A stretch of 64,000 nucleotides of DNA from the NCBI RefSeq assembly GCF_000428105.1, contig NZ_ATZH01000017.1:21696-85695 (forward strand), read 5' to 3'. The notes beneath the pieces are model-generated. The model did no database searches. It saw only the letters and a list, made by a program, of their open reading frames with translations, and was not told the DNA's origin. The position numbers were made by a program, and so were the translations under genes. Source of the stretch: Bacteroides pyogenes DSM 20611 = JCM 6294. GTDB lineage: Bacteria; Bacteroidota; Bacteroidia; Bacteroidales; Bacteroidaceae. This document shows, piece by piece, positions 8,688 through 20,650 of the stretch (the stretch's first letter is position 1; each line of letters starts with the position of its first letter).

Positions 8688-10379
8688 TTGAAACAACTTA
8701 TTTATTCGATATGGATAAGTGTGCTTGGTATTTGTACGGTGTCTTTTTCATCTGCGGGGTATGCGCGTGGCATAGATAAGAAAGAATTTGAACGCATTGT
8801 CCGGAAAAGCGACTCTATATCGGACACGCTCGGACTGCGGACCTACTTCGACAGACAGATCGACGCATGCCCGGGGGAACATAAACAAATGCTGCGATGT
8901 GCATACTACGTGCGCCTTGCCCAATTATGGGCGCAACAGGAGGATGGTGTGAACGAAAAAAGCGATTCGCTCTTCAAAAAAGCGTTGAGGGTGTTCCCCT
9001 TGAACGGAAACAAGGGATTCAGGGCATGGCTCAACACGCAGTACGGATTCTACTATTACTCGTTCGGCCAATACACCCGGGCCCTTCCGCATTTTGTGAC
9101 CGTGGCGAGAATGATAGAAGATTTCCCGTTCAACAAATGCGAGTTGTACATGGTTGGCGAGACCTACCGTCTCAACGCTTATTACAGGGGCACCCTCGGC
9201 GACGATGAAACTTCTTTGTCGTACCTGCTTACTTCGCTTATATATACCCCCGAAACGGATAAAAAACACTGTGAGCTATTAAATAATATAGGAACAATCT
9301 ACCATCGCCAAGGCAAGTTGGACGAGGCATTGAAGTTTCATGAAAAAGCGATCAGAAACGCGCTTGCGCACAAAGATTCGACGCATTACGCCAAAGCGTT
9401 GGGTGAAATCGCACAGATTCATGTAGCCCATGGCGAATACGACATCGCTCTCCGGATGCTGACGCGGGATATCGCCATTTCTCGGAAAATCGGCGATGAA
9501 GGCAACACCATGTACGCGTCGATGCAAATGGCTAAGGTTTATTTGTGGAAAAACGATTTTGAATCGGCCAAGAGCTATTTGACAGAGGTGTACGCCTATC
9601 TGAACAGCAAGAAATATTTAGCCGATTGCGCGCTGCGTTTTGCCGAGCTGATAGAAGAAATCGATACTAAGGAGCGAACCGTTGAAAACGCGTTGAAAAT
9701 TCTGAGGAAGGTGAACGGATTGCAACCTTTCCTGTCTGCCACCGACGGCGAATTGATGCTGAAATACATCAATCTGGAGATACAAAAAGACGAATTCGCG
9801 TATCAGCTCCGGATGGAGAAAAGCAACCGACGGATCGAGGTACACAGAAACATCGTTTTATCGTTGTTCGCTTTCTGCCTGTTGGTGTGCCTTGTTTTGG
9901 TGTTTTTCCGTGTGGCGGGGATGCTGAAAAACCAGAAATTCCATTATAAGAAAAGAATCTTGTCGCTGCAGAGCGACAAGGACTCTTCGGAGAAAGAGCT
10001 CGAAAAAACATACAACTCGCTTGTGGCTTATCAAAACTACTTGGATGAGAAGAATAAGCAGATTGTCCGCTTGGAGGCGGAGATAAAATACATGGTGTCC
10101 ACATCGCCGGGAGGCGGTCCGGAAATGGAAAAACTGCTGACTTCGCACCTGATGACCAAGGAGAATTGGCAAAGCTTCAAGGAGATGTTTATAAAGGGAA
10201 ACTACGAAGCGTATAGCGCTGTGTTGAACGAATTTCCCGAAATCAGCGAGGCGGCGCTGCGTATCGAGCTGGTGCAGAAGCTGGGGTTTACGAATGCCGA
10301 GACTGCACGAATTCTGGGAATCACGGTGGATGCGGTGAAGAAATCGAAACAACGTTTGCGTAAGAAGCACCCATGCTAA
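8688..10379 (+). CDS. Membrane-anchored TPR / HTH transcriptional regulator of the fimbrial locus
   Basis: 563 residues. The only usable start is TTG at 8688, because an in-frame stop lies at 8670-8672; it is followed by a signal peptide (about 1-27). Residues about 40-370 are helical TPR-type repeats (for example LLNNIGTIYHRQGKLDEALK). A transmembrane segment spans about 387-412, a coiled coil about 420-485, and a C-terminal helix-turn-helix about 525-560 (GFTNAETARILGITVDAVKK). The layout fits a one-component regulator with a periplasmic TPR sensor and a cytoplasmic DNA-binding tail. Divergent placement beside the fimbrial operon suggests it controls those genes. Direct evidence is lacking. 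Confidence 0.75.
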   Translation: MKQLIYSIWISVLGICTVSFSSAGYARGIDKKEFERIVRKSDSISDTLGLRTYFDRQIDACPGEHKQMLRCAYYVRLAQLWAQQEDGVNEKSDSLFKKALRVFPLNGNKGFRAWLNTQYGFYYYSFGQYTRALPHFVTVARMIEDFPFNKCELYMVGETYRLNAYYRGTLGDDETSLSYLLTSLIYTPETDKKHCELLNNIGTIYHRQGKLDEALKFHEKAIRNALAHKDSTHYAKALGEIAQIHVAHGEYDIALRMLTRDIAISRKIGDEGNTMYASMQMAKVYLWKNDFESAKSYLTEVYAYLNSKKYLADCALRFAELIEEIDTKERTVENALKILRKVNGLQPFLSATDGELMLKYINLEIQKDEFAYQLRMEKSNRRIEVHRNIVLSLFAFCLLVCLVLVFFRVAGMLKNQKFHYKKRILSLQSDKDSSEKELEKTYNSLVAYQNYLDEKNKQIVRLEAEIKYMVSTSPGGGPEMEKLLTSHLMTKENWQSFKEMFIKGNYEAYSAVLNEFPEISEAALRIELVQKLGFTNAETARILGITVDAVKKSKQRLRKKHPC

Positions 10380-10388
10380 GCCGAAAAA

Positions 10389-10418
10389 GGGCTGCGTCGT
10401 TCTGTCACGACACAGCCC
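10389..10418 (-). terminator. Terminator of pyrG-yidC
   Basis: GGGCTGCGTCGT pairs with ACGACACAGCCC (one mismatch) around a 6-nt loop. Read on the minus strand the stem is followed by CTTTTTC, so it best serves yidC. It may also stop the convergent regulator transcript. Confidence 0.75.
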
Positions 10419-10452
10419 CAATCATGGTTTGAGAAACTTCTTGCGGAGTCTC

Positions 10453-12318
10453 TTATTTCTTGTTCCGGTTTTGCTTTTGCTGACGTTCTTTCATCAGTTG
10501 TTCCTGCTGTTTTTGCATCGCTTCCAGACGGGCGGCGAATCCGGAGGTTTTCATTTGCTTCGGATCTTTCTTCTTCGCTTCGAGAATGGCGAGGAGTTTC
10601 TCTTCGTCGGTCGTCCTGCGGAGCATGATGGTGGTTCCCACGCTGATGAGTGTAGAGAGGAAATAGTAGTAGTTCAAGCCCGCAGGATAGCTGTTGAGCA
10701 CGAACAGCAACATTACCGGCATGAGGTACATCATCCATTTCATCGCCGCCATCTGCGGTTGCGCGCCGGTGTCCTGCATGGACATGGTGTACTTGGTGTT
10801 CAGGATGTTGGTCACCGTCATGAGCACGCAGAACAGGCTGAGGTGGCTGCCCAGGAACGGGATGTGGAACGGGAAATGGATGAACGCGTCGTAGGTAGAG
10901 AGGTCGTCTGCCCAGAGGAAACTTTCCTGACGCAACTCGATGGCGCTCGGCACGAACATGAACAACGCCATCAGGATGGGGAACTGGAGGATCATCGGCA
11001 GGCATCCGCCCATGGGGCTCACCCCGTACTGGCTGTAAAGCGCCATTACTTCCTGTTGTTTCTTCATGGCGTCTTCCTGTTTGGGGTATTTCTTGTTGAT
11101 CACCTCGATTTTAGGCTTCAGCACACGCATCTTGGCGGACGACATATACGTCTTCCACGTGGCGGGATAGACCGCCGCTTTCACTAAGAGGGTGAGGATG
11201 AGCAGAACGACACCCATGCTCAGCCCCCAACGGGTGAGCCAGTCGAACACGTTGATGGTGATGTACTGGTTGATGGTGCGCACGACGGGCCATCCGAGAT
11301 AAACCAGCCGGTGCAGTTTCCATTTCTCTTCGCGTCCTTTGTCGAGTGCTTTCAGCGTTTTGAAATGGTTGGGCCCCAGATAGAAGAACAGTTCGGTAGG
11401 CCTCGCCCCCGTAGGGTCGAAGAACGTGTTCATCTCGGCGGAGTAGTCTTTGACGTATCCGCTTCCCTCTTTCTGTAACTTGGAGCGTACCGATACCTTG
11501 TCGAAATCCTGTGCGGCGATGAGCGCGGAGGAGAAGAACTGGTTCTTGAAGGCGATCCAGTCGGCGCGTCCTTCGAGTTTCTTCTCGTCGTCTTTGGCAG
11601 CGGAGAGATTGTCCACCTTTCCTTCGCTCAGCTTATAAGTCAGTTCGGCGAGGCGGTTTTCGAACCCGAACCCTTTTTCGAGCTGGCGCGCTTTCTGGCT
11701 CCATTCGATATCGACATATTCCGTGTTCGCCAGCTTGTCCGCCATGCCGGTGGCCTGAATGCGGAAATCCATCAGGTAGCTGTCTTGTTTGAGCGTATAG
11801 ATGAAGTCGATATAGCTGTCCGCATCCGCTTCGAGACGCATCACCACGCTGCTGTCGGTCTTGTTGACAGGCGTAAAGTAGTAGTCTTTGGTCTGTATGG
11901 CCCCCTGCTTGTTATAGAAGTTGAAGCTCATGGCGGCGTCTTCTTCGTTGAAAAGAACGACAGGCGTCTGTTTGTCCTGCCCCTTATATTCTTTCAGCAT
12001 AGCCGACCGTACCCGTCCGCCTTTGGTGGTGAGGGTGATTTCGGCCACATTGTTGGCGATGATGACCGGCGATTCGGTTCCCTTTGCCGCGTTGAAGAAG
12101 AGCGAAGAAGAGTCTCCGGCGAGCGCGGCTTTCTTTTCGTTGGCGAGCGCCGCTTCGGTTTTGGCTTTCAGCGCTTCTTCCTGCTGCTGCACTAAAGCGA
12201 TAGAGTCGTAGTATCTCTTTTGCGCGGCAAGCTGCTCCTGACTCGGGCGGCTCAGTATGCTGAACCCGATGAGCAGGATGCCTATCAGCACGAGACCTGT
12301 AATGGTGTTTTTATCCAT
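10453..12318 (-). CDS. yidC: Membrane protein insertase YidC
   Basis: 621 residues. An N-terminal membrane anchor ([20 protein letters not shown]) is followed by a linker, a large periplasmic beta-domain (about 80-330) and the conserved five-helix insertase core in the C-terminal third, including [19 protein letters not shown] and [12 protein letters not shown]. The tail is Lys/Gln-rich, as expected for ribosome contact. YidC inserts and folds inner-membrane proteins alone or with SecYEG. It lies 19 bp after pyrG on the same strand, a pairing seen in Bacteroidales genomes, and ends at a hairpin terminator. Confidence 0.95.
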   Translation of the reverse strand: MDKNTITGLVLIGILLIGFSILSRPSQEQLAAQKRYYDSIALVQQQEEALKAKTEAALANEKKAALAGDSSSLFFNAAKGTESPVIIANNVAEITLTTKGGRVRSAMLKEYKGQDKQTPVVLFNEEDAAMSFNFYNKQGAIQTKDYYFTPVNKTDSSVVMRLEADADSYIDFIYTLKQDSYLMDFRIQATGMADKLANTEYVDIEWSQKARQLEKGFGFENRLAELTYKLSEGKVDNLSAAKDDEKKLEGRADWIAFKNQFFSSALIAAQDFDKVSVRSKLQKEGSGYVKDYSAEMNTFFDPTGARPTELFFYLGPNHFKTLKALDKGREEKWKLHRLVYLGWPVVRTINQYITINVFDWLTRWGLSMGVVLLILTLLVKAAVYPATWKTYMSSAKMRVLKPKIEVINKKYPKQEDAMKKQQEVMALYSQYGVSPMGGCLPMILQFPILMALFMFVPSAIELRQESFLWADDLSTYDAFIHFPFHIPFLGSHLSLFCVLMTVTNILNTKYTMSMQDTGAQPQMAAMKWMMYLMPVMLLFVLNSYPAGLNYYYFLSTLISVGTTIMLRRTTDEEKLLAILEAKKKDPKQMKTSGFAARLEAMQKQQEQLMKERQQKQNRNKK

Positions 12319-12337
12319 CTTTGTTGATTATAGAGAA

Positions 12338-13972
<1,635 letters not shown>

Positions 13973-14117
13973 TTAAATTATGTTTACTTATGTAGTATGA
14001 TCGGAATTAAAAACTGCAAAATTATAAAAAAAAGAGGAAGTCGGAGAGTTTCGCCCTTACAAAATTATTAAAAAATGCAATTTTAAAAGATTGCTATGAA
14101 TTCTAAACAAAATAATG

Positions 14118-14125
14118 TATTTTTG
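14118..14125 (+). promoter_or_regulatory. Bacteroidetes -7 box upstream of the DUF3078 gene
   Basis: TATTTTTG matches TAnnTTTG and lies 20 bp before ATG 14146. It overlaps an upstream GTG (14125) in the same frame, so that GTG is unlikely to be the real start codon. No strong -33 element was seen. Confidence 0.45.
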
Positions 14126-14145
14126 TGCCAAAATTTAGGAATATC

Positions 14146-15570
14146 ATGAGGAGAAGTTTTTTTTTACCGGCAGTTTTTGCATGCCTCTTTGCTTCGGCGT
14201 TTTCTTTACGCGCCGCAGATACTGCCGGAACCGCGATAAGTAAGGCGGATTCGCTTTCCACCGGATTGAGCGGATATCTGATGCTGAAACTGAACATGAA
14301 CGGAAACACTCCGAAAATGGATACCGTCTCCATATTATATAATAAACATATCGGACAGCTCGACTACCTGAACGACCCTTCGGTGCCCGAACGTTACATC
14401 GCTTCGGACCCTGTTTATTTCCGTCTTTTTACCCTGCCGGCCTATTACTATTCGCCGATAGCCCGCTATTCGACGGTGGAGTGGACGCCCCTGCGCCCAT
14501 ATGAGCCTCAGGAGCGGTTGGAAGGTGTTTTCCCCGCTTTCGACGATACCGAATTTACCCGCTACAAAAGGGTGAACGAGGTGGTGGACAAGGCGTTGAT
14601 GAGCCTGTATCTGAACTGTCCGGAGCTGGTGGTGACCACCGAAGACCGGATTATGAGCCGCGATGTGTTCCGCAGCGACCTGAAACCGAAAATTTCTTCC
14701 AAAGCCAAAGTGATTCATCTGTTCGAACCGGAAGAAATGAGCGAGGATGTGGGGCAGGCGGATATCTTGATCAGGAAGCCGAACTGGTGGACTACCGGGG
14801 GGAGCGGATCGTTGCAGATCAGCCAGAACCATGTTTCGAACAACTGGTATAAGGGAGGGGAGAGCAACTACTCCGGACTGGCTACTTTGCAGTTGTTCGC
14901 CAACTATAACGATAATGAAAAAGTGCTGTTCGAAAACCAAGTGGAAGCGAAGCTGGGCATGAGTTCCACCCCTTCGGACAAGTTTCACGACTACCTGATT
15001 ACCACCGACCAGTTCCGGATGACGAACAAGCTGGGATTGCGGGCGGTAACGAACTGGTATTACACCATTTCGTCGGAGTTCAAGACGCAGTTCTGCCACG
15101 GATACAAGGCCAACAGCGAAGAGCTGATCTCGGCTTTTCTGGCTCCGGCCGACCTGTCGGTCAGTATCGGTATGGACTACAAACTGAAGAAAAAGAAATA
15201 CAACCTTTCGGTATTCATCGCTCCGTTGATGTATAACCTGCGCTATGTGGGAAACAGGGATGTGAATGAGGTGAAGTTCGGTCTGGAAGAGGGGAAATAC
15301 TCGAAGAACGATTTCGGTTCGCAGATTAAGCCTACGCTCAACTGGACAATGGCCCGTTCGGTGACGCTGGAGTCGCGCCTCAATTATCTGACCAACTACA
15401 AATGGGCGCGCGTGGACTGGGAGAATACGTTTAATTTCGTGCTGAACCGTTATCTGTCGACGAAACTTTATATTCACGCGCGCTTCGACGACAGCGCCAA
15501 GCCTGTAGAAGGCGACAGCTATTTCCAGTTGAAGGAATTGCTGAGCTTCGGCATCAATTATAAATGGTAA
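14146..15570 (+). CDS. DUF3078 outer-membrane protein
   Basis: 474 residues from ATG 14146; the in-frame GTG at 14125 falls inside the likely promoter. A signal peptide ends near LRAAD. The C-terminal two thirds are a run of beta-strands with aromatic girdles ([38 protein letters not shown]) ending GINYKW, a barrel-closing strand. These features match the DUF3078 family of Bacteroidetes outer-membrane proteins. It precedes rseC by 10 bp, so it may share the Rnf transcript. The substrate or role is unknown. Confidence 0.8.
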   Translation: MRRSFFLPAVFACLFASAFSLRAADTAGTAISKADSLSTGLSGYLMLKLNMNGNTPKMDTVSILYNKHIGQLDYLNDPSVPERYIASDPVYFRLFTLPAYYYSPIARYSTVEWTPLRPYEPQERLEGVFPAFDDTEFTRYKRVNEVVDKALMSLYLNCPELVVTTEDRIMSRDVFRSDLKPKISSKAKVIHLFEPEEMSEDVGQADILIRKPNWWTTGGSGSLQISQNHVSNNWYKGGESNYSGLATLQLFANYNDNEKVLFENQVEAKLGMSSTPSDKFHDYLITTDQFRMTNKLGLRAVTNWYYTISSEFKTQFCHGYKANSEELISAFLAPADLSVSIGMDYKLKKKKYNLSVFIAPLMYNLRYVGNRDVNEVKFGLEEGKYSKNDFGSQIKPTLNWTMARSVTLESRLNYLTNYKWARVDWENTFNFVLNRYLSTKLYIHARFDDSAKPVEGDSYFQLKELLSFGINYKW

Positions 15571-15580
15571 GTTGAGGGAA

Positions 15581-16006
15581 ATGACGGATCATACCATAAC
15601 ACATTCGGGTATTGTGGAAAACATACAGGGTTCTCATCTTTCGGTGAGGATTGTCCAGACCTCGGCATGCGCTTCCTGTAGCGTAAAGGGGCATTGCTCT
15701 TCTGCCGACAGCCGGGATAAAATAATCGATATTTACGACGCCGGCGCCGCTTCGTACCGTGTGGGCGAGGAGGTGACGGTGATAGCCGCCACGTCGACGG
15801 GGATGAGGGCGGTGGCGTTGGCTTTCGTGATTCCTTTCGCGCTTCTGATTGTTTCGCTGTTTCTGCTGATGGCATGGACAGGAAGCGAACTGTACGCGGG
15901 GATCGGGGCGTTGGCCGTATTGTTGCCTTATTACCTTATTTTGTGGCTGAACAAATCGCGTTTGAAGCGAAATTTTTCATTTACTGTAAAACCAATAAAT
16001 AACTAA
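15581..16006 (+). CDS. rseC: RseC/MucC-family (SoxR-reducing system) protein
   Basis: 141 residues from ATG 15581, preferred over a TTG nine bases upstream. The N-terminus carries a Cys cluster (ACASCSVKGHC) typical of RseC. Two transmembrane helices follow (about 70-92 and 95-115), then a basic tail. In other bacteria RseC works with the Rnf-like Rsx complex that keeps SoxR reduced. Here it lies 8 bp before rnfB, the usual Bacteroidetes arrangement, so it probably supports assembly or cofactor maturation of the Rnf complex. Confidence 0.85.
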   Translation: MTDHTITHSGIVENIQGSHLSVRIVQTSACASCSVKGHCSSADSRDKIIDIYDAGAASYRVGEEVTVIAATSTGMRAVALAFVIPFALLIVSLFLLMAWTGSELYAGIGALAVLLPYYLILWLNKSRLKRNFSFTVKPINN

Positions 16007-16014
16007 AAAACATT

Positions 16015-16878
16015 ATGAATTTGATTCTGATTGCAGTAGTTTCGCTGGGAGCCATAGCGCTGGTGCTCGCTGCCGTGCTTTATGCGGCTTCCAAGAAATT
16101 TGCTGTGTATGAAGATCTGCGGATTGCCCAGGTGGGGGAAGTGTTGCCTCAAGCCAATTGCGGCGGATGCGGCTACCCCGGATGCAGCGGTTTTGCCGAC
16201 GCTTGTGTGAAAGCGGGTTCGCTCGAAGGAAAATACTGCCCTGTGGGCGGACAGCTTGTCATGGCGCAGATTGCCGACATTCTGGGACTGGCGGCTACTG
16301 AAAGCGAACCGAAGGTGGCGGTGGTGAGATGTAACGGCACCTGCGCCAACCGTCCGCGCATCAACCTGTACGACGGTGCCCCAAGTTGCGCGATCGCCGC
16401 TTCGCTCTACGGTGGAGAAACGGGATGCAGCTACGGTTGCCTGGGATGCGGAGACTGTGTGGCAGCCTGCCAGTTCGACGCGATTCACATGAATCCGGAA
16501 ACGGGATTGCCGGAGGTGGACGAAGATAAATGTACGGCTTGCGGGGCTTGTGTGAAAGCTTGTCCGAAGATGATTATCGAAATCCGTCCGAAAGGGAAGA
16601 AGTCGAGACGCGTCTACATCTCGTGCGTGAATAAAGACAAGGGAGCGGTGGCGCGCAAAGCATGCGAGGTGAGCTGTATCGGCTGCGGCAAGTGTGTGAA
16701 GACTTGCCCGTTCGAAGCTATTACGCTCGAAAACAACCTGGCTTATATCGATCCGTACAAATGCAAATCGTGCCGCAAGTGCGTGGAAGTTTGTCCGCAG
16801 AACAGCATCGTGGAGTTGAATTTCCCTCCGCGTAAGCCGAAAGAAGCGGAAGTAGCGGTCGGAGAAACGGCGAACTGA
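16015..16878 (+). CDS. rnfB: Rnf electron-transport complex subunit B
   Basis: 287 residues. An N-terminal transmembrane helix (about 1-25) is followed by the [4Fe-4S] Cys cluster CGGCGYPGCSGFADAC (about 49-64) and four ferredoxin-type motifs: CLGCGDCVAAC, CTACGACVKAC, CIGCGKCVKTC and CKSCRKCVEVC. RnfB accepts electrons from reduced ferredoxin and passes them to the membrane-bound subunits. It is the first of six consecutive rnf genes. It starts 8 bp after rseC, and a 90-bp gap follows before rnfC. Confidence 0.96.
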   Translation: MNLILIAVVSLGAIALVLAAVLYAASKKFAVYEDLRIAQVGEVLPQANCGGCGYPGCSGFADACVKAGSLEGKYCPVGGQLVMAQIADILGLAATESEPKVAVVRCNGTCANRPRINLYDGAPSCAIAASLYGGETGCSYGCLGCGDCVAACQFDAIHMNPETGLPEVDEDKCTACGACVKACPKMIIEIRPKGKKSRRVYISCVNKDKGAVARKACEVSCIGCGKCVKTCPFEAITLENNLAYIDPYKCKSCRKCVEVCPQNSIVELNFPPRKPKEAEVAVGETAN

Positions 16879-16968
16879 GACGTCGGGGCATAGCGAACAG
16901 CCGGCCTCAGAAAAACATCCGGCTTTAAAAAAAAAGAAGAAATCAACAGAATTATAATACAGAATTGT

Positions 16969-18306
16969 ATGTTAAAGACATTTTCAATCGGTGGAGTTCA
17001 TCCACACGAAAATAAACTGTCGGCACATCAACCCATTATCACGGCGGAAGTGCCCAAAAAGGCGGTCATCCTGCTGGGGCAGCATATCGGCGCTCCCGCC
17101 CGCCCTGTGGTAGGCAAGGGAGATATGGTGAAGGTGGGGACGAAGATTGCCGAACCTTCCGGTTTCGTTTCGGCTGCCATCCATTCTTCCGTGAGCGGAA
17201 AGGTGGTGAAGATAGATACGGTGGTGGATGCCAGCGGCTATGCGAAGCCCGCCATTTATATAGATGTGGAAGGCGACGAGTGGGAAGAGACGATAGACCG
17301 CAGCGCAACGCTGGTGAAGGCGTGCGAGCTGTCGGCGGAAGAGATTGTGAAGAAAATTGCGGACGCAGGCATTGTTGGATTGGGAGGCGCTTGTTTCCCC
17401 ACCCAGGTGAAGCTGACTCCGCCGCCGTCGTTCAAAGCGGAATGCGTGATTATCAACGCCGTGGAGTGCGAACCGTACCTGACTGCCGACCATCAGTTGA
17501 TGCTGGAGCATGCGGAAGAAATCATGGTGGGCGTTTCCATCCTGATGAAAGCGGTGAAAGTGAACAAGGCGTTCATCGGTATCGAGAACAACAAACCCGA
17601 CGCCATCGAGCTGATGACGAAGGTGGCTTCGACGTATGCGGGCATCGAGGTGATTCCGCTGAAGGTACAGTATCCGCAGGGCGGTGAGAAGCAACTGATA
17701 GACGCGATTACGAAGCGGCAGGTGGCGAGCGGCGCGCTTCCCATCTCGACGGGCGCGGTGGTGCAGAACGTGGGAACCGCTTTTGCCGTGTACGAGGCGG
17801 TGCAGAAGAACAAACCCCTGTTCGAACGGGTGATTACGGTGACGGGAAAATCGGTGGCGAAACCTTCGAACTTCCTGGCACGTATCGGTACGCCGATGAG
17901 CCAGCTGATAGACGCTTGCGGCGGACTGCCCGAAGATACCGGAAAGGTGATAGGCGGCGGACCGATGATGGGAAAGGCCTTGATGAATATCGAGGTGCCC
18001 ACTGCGAAAGGAAGTTCGGGCATCCTGATCATGAACCGGAAAGAGGCGAAACGCGGCAAGGTGCAGACCTGCATCCGCTGCTCGAAGTGCGTAAGCGCTT
18101 GCCCGATGGGCTTGGAGCCTTATCTGCTCGGAGCTTTGTCGGAAAACGGAGATTTTGAAAGAATGGAAAAAGAAAGAATCATGGATTGCATCGAGTGCGG
18201 GTCGTGCCAGTTTACCTGTCCCGCCAACCGCCCCTTGCTGGACTATTGCCGTCTGGGCAAAGGAAAGGTGGGAGCGATGATTCGCGCACGTCAAGTTAAA
18301 AAATAA
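16969..18306 (+). CDS. rnfC: Rnf electron-transport complex subunit C
   Basis: 445 residues. The N-terminal barrel-sandwich region (GGVHPHENK; VVGKGDMVKVG) is followed by the NADH/FMN-binding Rossmann-like domain (GLGGACFPTQVK; NAVECEPYLTADH). Two [4Fe-4S] motifs sit near the C-terminus: CIRCSKCVSACP at about 368 and CIECGSCQFTCP at about 407. RnfC is the peripheral subunit that reduces NAD+ with electrons from ferredoxin, coupled to Na+ or H+ transport. Length is that of the short Bacteroidetes form without a long repetitive tail. Confidence 0.96.
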   Translation: MLKTFSIGGVHPHENKLSAHQPIITAEVPKKAVILLGQHIGAPARPVVGKGDMVKVGTKIAEPSGFVSAAIHSSVSGKVVKIDTVVDASGYAKPAIYIDVEGDEWEETIDRSATLVKACELSAEEIVKKIADAGIVGLGGACFPTQVKLTPPPSFKAECVIINAVECEPYLTADHQLMLEHAEEIMVGVSILMKAVKVNKAFIGIENNKPDAIELMTKVASTYAGIEVIPLKVQYPQGGEKQLIDAITKRQVASGALPISTGAVVQNVGTAFAVYEAVQKNKPLFERVITVTGKSVAKPSNFLARIGTPMSQLIDACGGLPEDTGKVIGGGPMMGKALMNIEVPTAKGSSGILIMNRKEAKRGKVQTCIRCSKCVSACPMGLEPYLLGALSENGDFERMEKERIMDCIECGSCQFTCPANRPLLDYCRLGKGKVGAMIRARQVKK

Positions 18307-18312
18307 AGGAAT

Positions 18313-19305
18313 ATGGAAAATAAATTGATCGTATCACTGTCGCCCCACGTGCATAGCGGAGACAGCATACAGAAAAACATGTACGGGGTGCTCATCGCGC
18401 TTGTGCCGGCTTTTCTGGTGTCTCTCTATTTTTTCGGGCTGGGAGCCCTCATCGTAACGGCTACTTCGGTGGCGGCTTGCCTGTTTTTCGAATGGGCGAT
18501 CGTTAAATTCTTAATGAAGCAACCGGAAACCACAATACTCGACGGTTCGGCAATGATTACGGGCGTGCTGCTCGCGTTCAACCTGCCGTCGAACCTGCCC
18601 CTCTGGATCATCGTTCTGGGCGCTTTGTTCGCCATCGGCGTAGGGAAAATGTCGTTCGGCGGACTGGGTTGCAATCCTTTCAACCCGGCATTGGCAGGGC
18701 GTGTGTTCCTGCTGCTCTCGTTTCCCGTGCAGATGACCAGCTGGCCGGTAGCGGGACAACTGACGGCTTATACCGACGCTACTACGGCGGCTACTCCGCT
18801 GGCGTTGATGAAGCAGGCGATTCACGGAAATACAGCCGCTTTGGCCGAGTTGCCCGACGCTTTGAGCCTGCTGCTGGGACAAAGCGGCGGATGTATCGGC
18901 GAGGTGAGCGCGCTGGCGTTGCTGCTCGGACTCGTTTACATGCTTTGGAAGAAGATCATCACCTGGCATATTCCCGTATCCATTCTTGCCACCGTGTTCG
19001 TGTTCGCGGGGTTGATGCATCTGGCTGACCCCGTGAAATACGTGTCGCCGGTGATGCAGCTGCTTTCGGGAGGCTTGATGCTGGGAGCGGTGTTTATGGC
19101 TACCGATTACGTGACTTCGCCGATGAGCAAGAAAGGAATGCTGATCTACGGTGTCTGCATCGGTCTGCTGACAGTCGTTATCCGCCTGTTCGGCGCTTAT
19201 CCCGAAGGAATGTCGTTCGCGATTCTCATCATGAACGCGTTTACTCCGCTCATTAATACCTATTGTAAACCTAAACGCTTCGGGGAGGTGGCGAAGAAGA
19301 AATGA
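18313..19305 (+). CDS. rnfD: Rnf electron-transport complex subunit D
   Basis: 330 residues, polytopic, with about eight to ten transmembrane helices. It carries DGSAMITGVLLAFNLP and GGLGCNPFNPALAGR, typical of the RnfD/NqrB family, and AATPLALM, where the Thr is the likely site of covalent FMN attachment. It starts 6 bp after rnfC, and its end overlaps the start of rnfG by 4 bp, showing tight translational coupling. It is a core membrane subunit that couples electron flow to ion movement. Confidence 0.95.
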   Translation: MENKLIVSLSPHVHSGDSIQKNMYGVLIALVPAFLVSLYFFGLGALIVTATSVAACLFFEWAIVKFLMKQPETTILDGSAMITGVLLAFNLPSNLPLWIIVLGALFAIGVGKMSFGGLGCNPFNPALAGRVFLLLSFPVQMTSWPVAGQLTAYTDATTAATPLALMKQAIHGNTAALAELPDALSLLLGQSGGCIGEVSALALLLGLVYMLWKKIITWHIPVSILATVFVFAGLMHLADPVKYVSPVMQLLSGGLMLGAVFMATDYVTSPMSKKGMLIYGVCIGLLTVVIRLFGAYPEGMSFAILIMNAFTPLINTYCKPKRFGEVAKKK

Positions 19306-20039
19306 AAAAGTTACAATCATCTTTAAAGAATATGCTGCTCGTACTGACGGGCGTCACGGTGGTTTCGGTGGCTTTGCTCGCTTGGGTGAACGAACTGACG
19401 AAGGGACCGATAGCCGAAGCCAATGCCAAAGCTTTGAATCAGGCGTTGAAAGAAGTGCTTCCGGAATTCACCAACAATCCGGTGGAAGAAAGCGATACGA
19501 TTTTCGACGAGAAAGACGGTAAAAAGATCGTAAACTTTATTGTGTATCCCGCCAAGAAAGACGGAGAATGGATAGGCAGCGCGGTGGAGTCGAAGTCGAT
19601 GGGATTCGGCGGCGAACTGAAAGTGCTGGTGGGCTTCGATGCCGAAGGCAGAATTTACAACTATTCGTTGCTGGCTCATGCCGAAACGCCGGGACTGGGC
19701 TCGAAAGCCGACAAGTGGTTCGGGGCCTACTCTCCGTCGAAAGGGGAGTCTGCGGTGAGGCACGAAGAGAGCCGGAAGTCGATTCTGGGGCTGAACCCCG
19801 GAGAGAATGAACTGAAAGTGAGCAAAGACGGCGGACAGGTGGATGCCATCACGGCGTCGACCATCACTTCGCGCGCGTTTCTGAGCGCTGTGAATGCCGC
19901 TTATCTTGCTTATCTCGAAGGTGAATCGGAAACGAACGCCGTTACCGGGGCGTCGCATAAAAACGAACCCGCCGTCGCGCCCGGAGATGAGACCGCCAAT
20001 GATTCTATCACGAAGAAAGGAGAAGACAGCTATGAATAA
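19302..20039 (+). CDS. rnfG: Rnf electron-transport complex subunit G
   Basis: 245 residues. One N-terminal transmembrane helix is followed by a periplasmic FMN-binding domain. The motif [13 protein letters not shown] marks the Thr that carries covalently bound FMN, and [10 protein letters not shown] is also family-typical. After the domain there is an unusually acidic, low-complexity C-terminal tail of about 35 residues that ends in the rnfE overlap. It overlaps rnfD by 4 bp and rnfE by 8 bp. Confidence 0.94.
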   Translation: MKKLQSSLKNMLLVLTGVTVVSVALLAWVNELTKGPIAEANAKALNQALKEVLPEFTNNPVEESDTIFDEKDGKKIVNFIVYPAKKDGEWIGSAVESKSMGFGGELKVLVGFDAEGRIYNYSLLAHAETPGLGSKADKWFGAYSPSKGESAVRHEESRKSILGLNPGENELKVSKDGGQVDAITASTITSRAFLSAVNAAYLAYLEGESETNAVTGASHKNEPAVAPGDETANDSITKKGEDSYE

Positions 20040-20616
20040 CTTGAAAGTAATGATGAACGGGATTATCAGAGAGAATCCCACTTTTGTGCTCCTGCTTGGT
20101 ATGTGTCCTACGTTGGGTACGACCTCTTCCGCCATCAACGGTATGGGTATGGGGCTGGCTACCATGTTTGTGCTTATCTGTTCGAACGTGGTGATTTCGT
20201 CGGTGAAGAAACTGATTCCCGATATGGTGCGTATTCCTTCGTTTATTGTGGTTATCGCTTCGTTCGTGACTCTGCTTCAGATGATTATGCAGGCTTATGT
20301 GCCCGAACTGTATGCTACCTTGGGGCTTTTCATCCCGCTGATCGTGGTGAACTGTATCGTACTGGGGCGTGCCGAAGCTTTTGCCGCCAAGAACAATCCG
20401 CTCTCTTCGATGTTCGACGGCATAGGGATGGGGCTCGGCTTCACGTTCGCGCTGACGTTGCTGGGAGCCGTGCGCGAGTTTCTGGGAACCGGCAAAATTT
20501 TCAATCTGGCGATTCTGCCCGAAGAGTACGGCATGCTGCTGTTCGTACTGGCTCCGGGCGCATTCATCGCGCTGGGATACCTCATCGCGGTGATCAACAG
20601 CCTGAAAAAAGCCTGA
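20032..20616 (+). CDS. rnfE: Rnf electron-transport complex subunit E
   Basis: 194 residues starting at ATG 20032, which overlaps the rnfG stop. Upstream in-frame starts lie deep inside rnfG and are not credible. It is polytopic with about six helices and contains [20 protein letters not shown] and [14 protein letters not shown], diagnostic for RnfE/NqrD. It pairs with RnfA in the membrane as a pseudo-symmetric unit that binds an intramembrane iron-sulfur cluster through Cys residues such as the one in GMCP. Confidence 0.95.
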   Translation: MNNLKVMMNGIIRENPTFVLLLGMCPTLGTTSSAINGMGMGLATMFVLICSNVVISSVKKLIPDMVRIPSFIVVIASFVTLLQMIMQAYVPELYATLGLFIPLIVVNCIVLGRAEAFAAKNNPLSSMFDGIGMGLGFTFALTLLGAVREFLGTGKIFNLAILPEEYGMLLFVLAPGAFIALGYLIAVINSLKKA

Positions 20617-20650
20617 ATGTAATTGATAACTAGATAATTAGGAATTCATT

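Noticed and set aside
14125..14145. Upstream GTG start for the DUF3078 gene
   Set aside because: The GTG is the last bases of the TATTTTTG promoter box; ATG 14146 begins a proper signal peptide.
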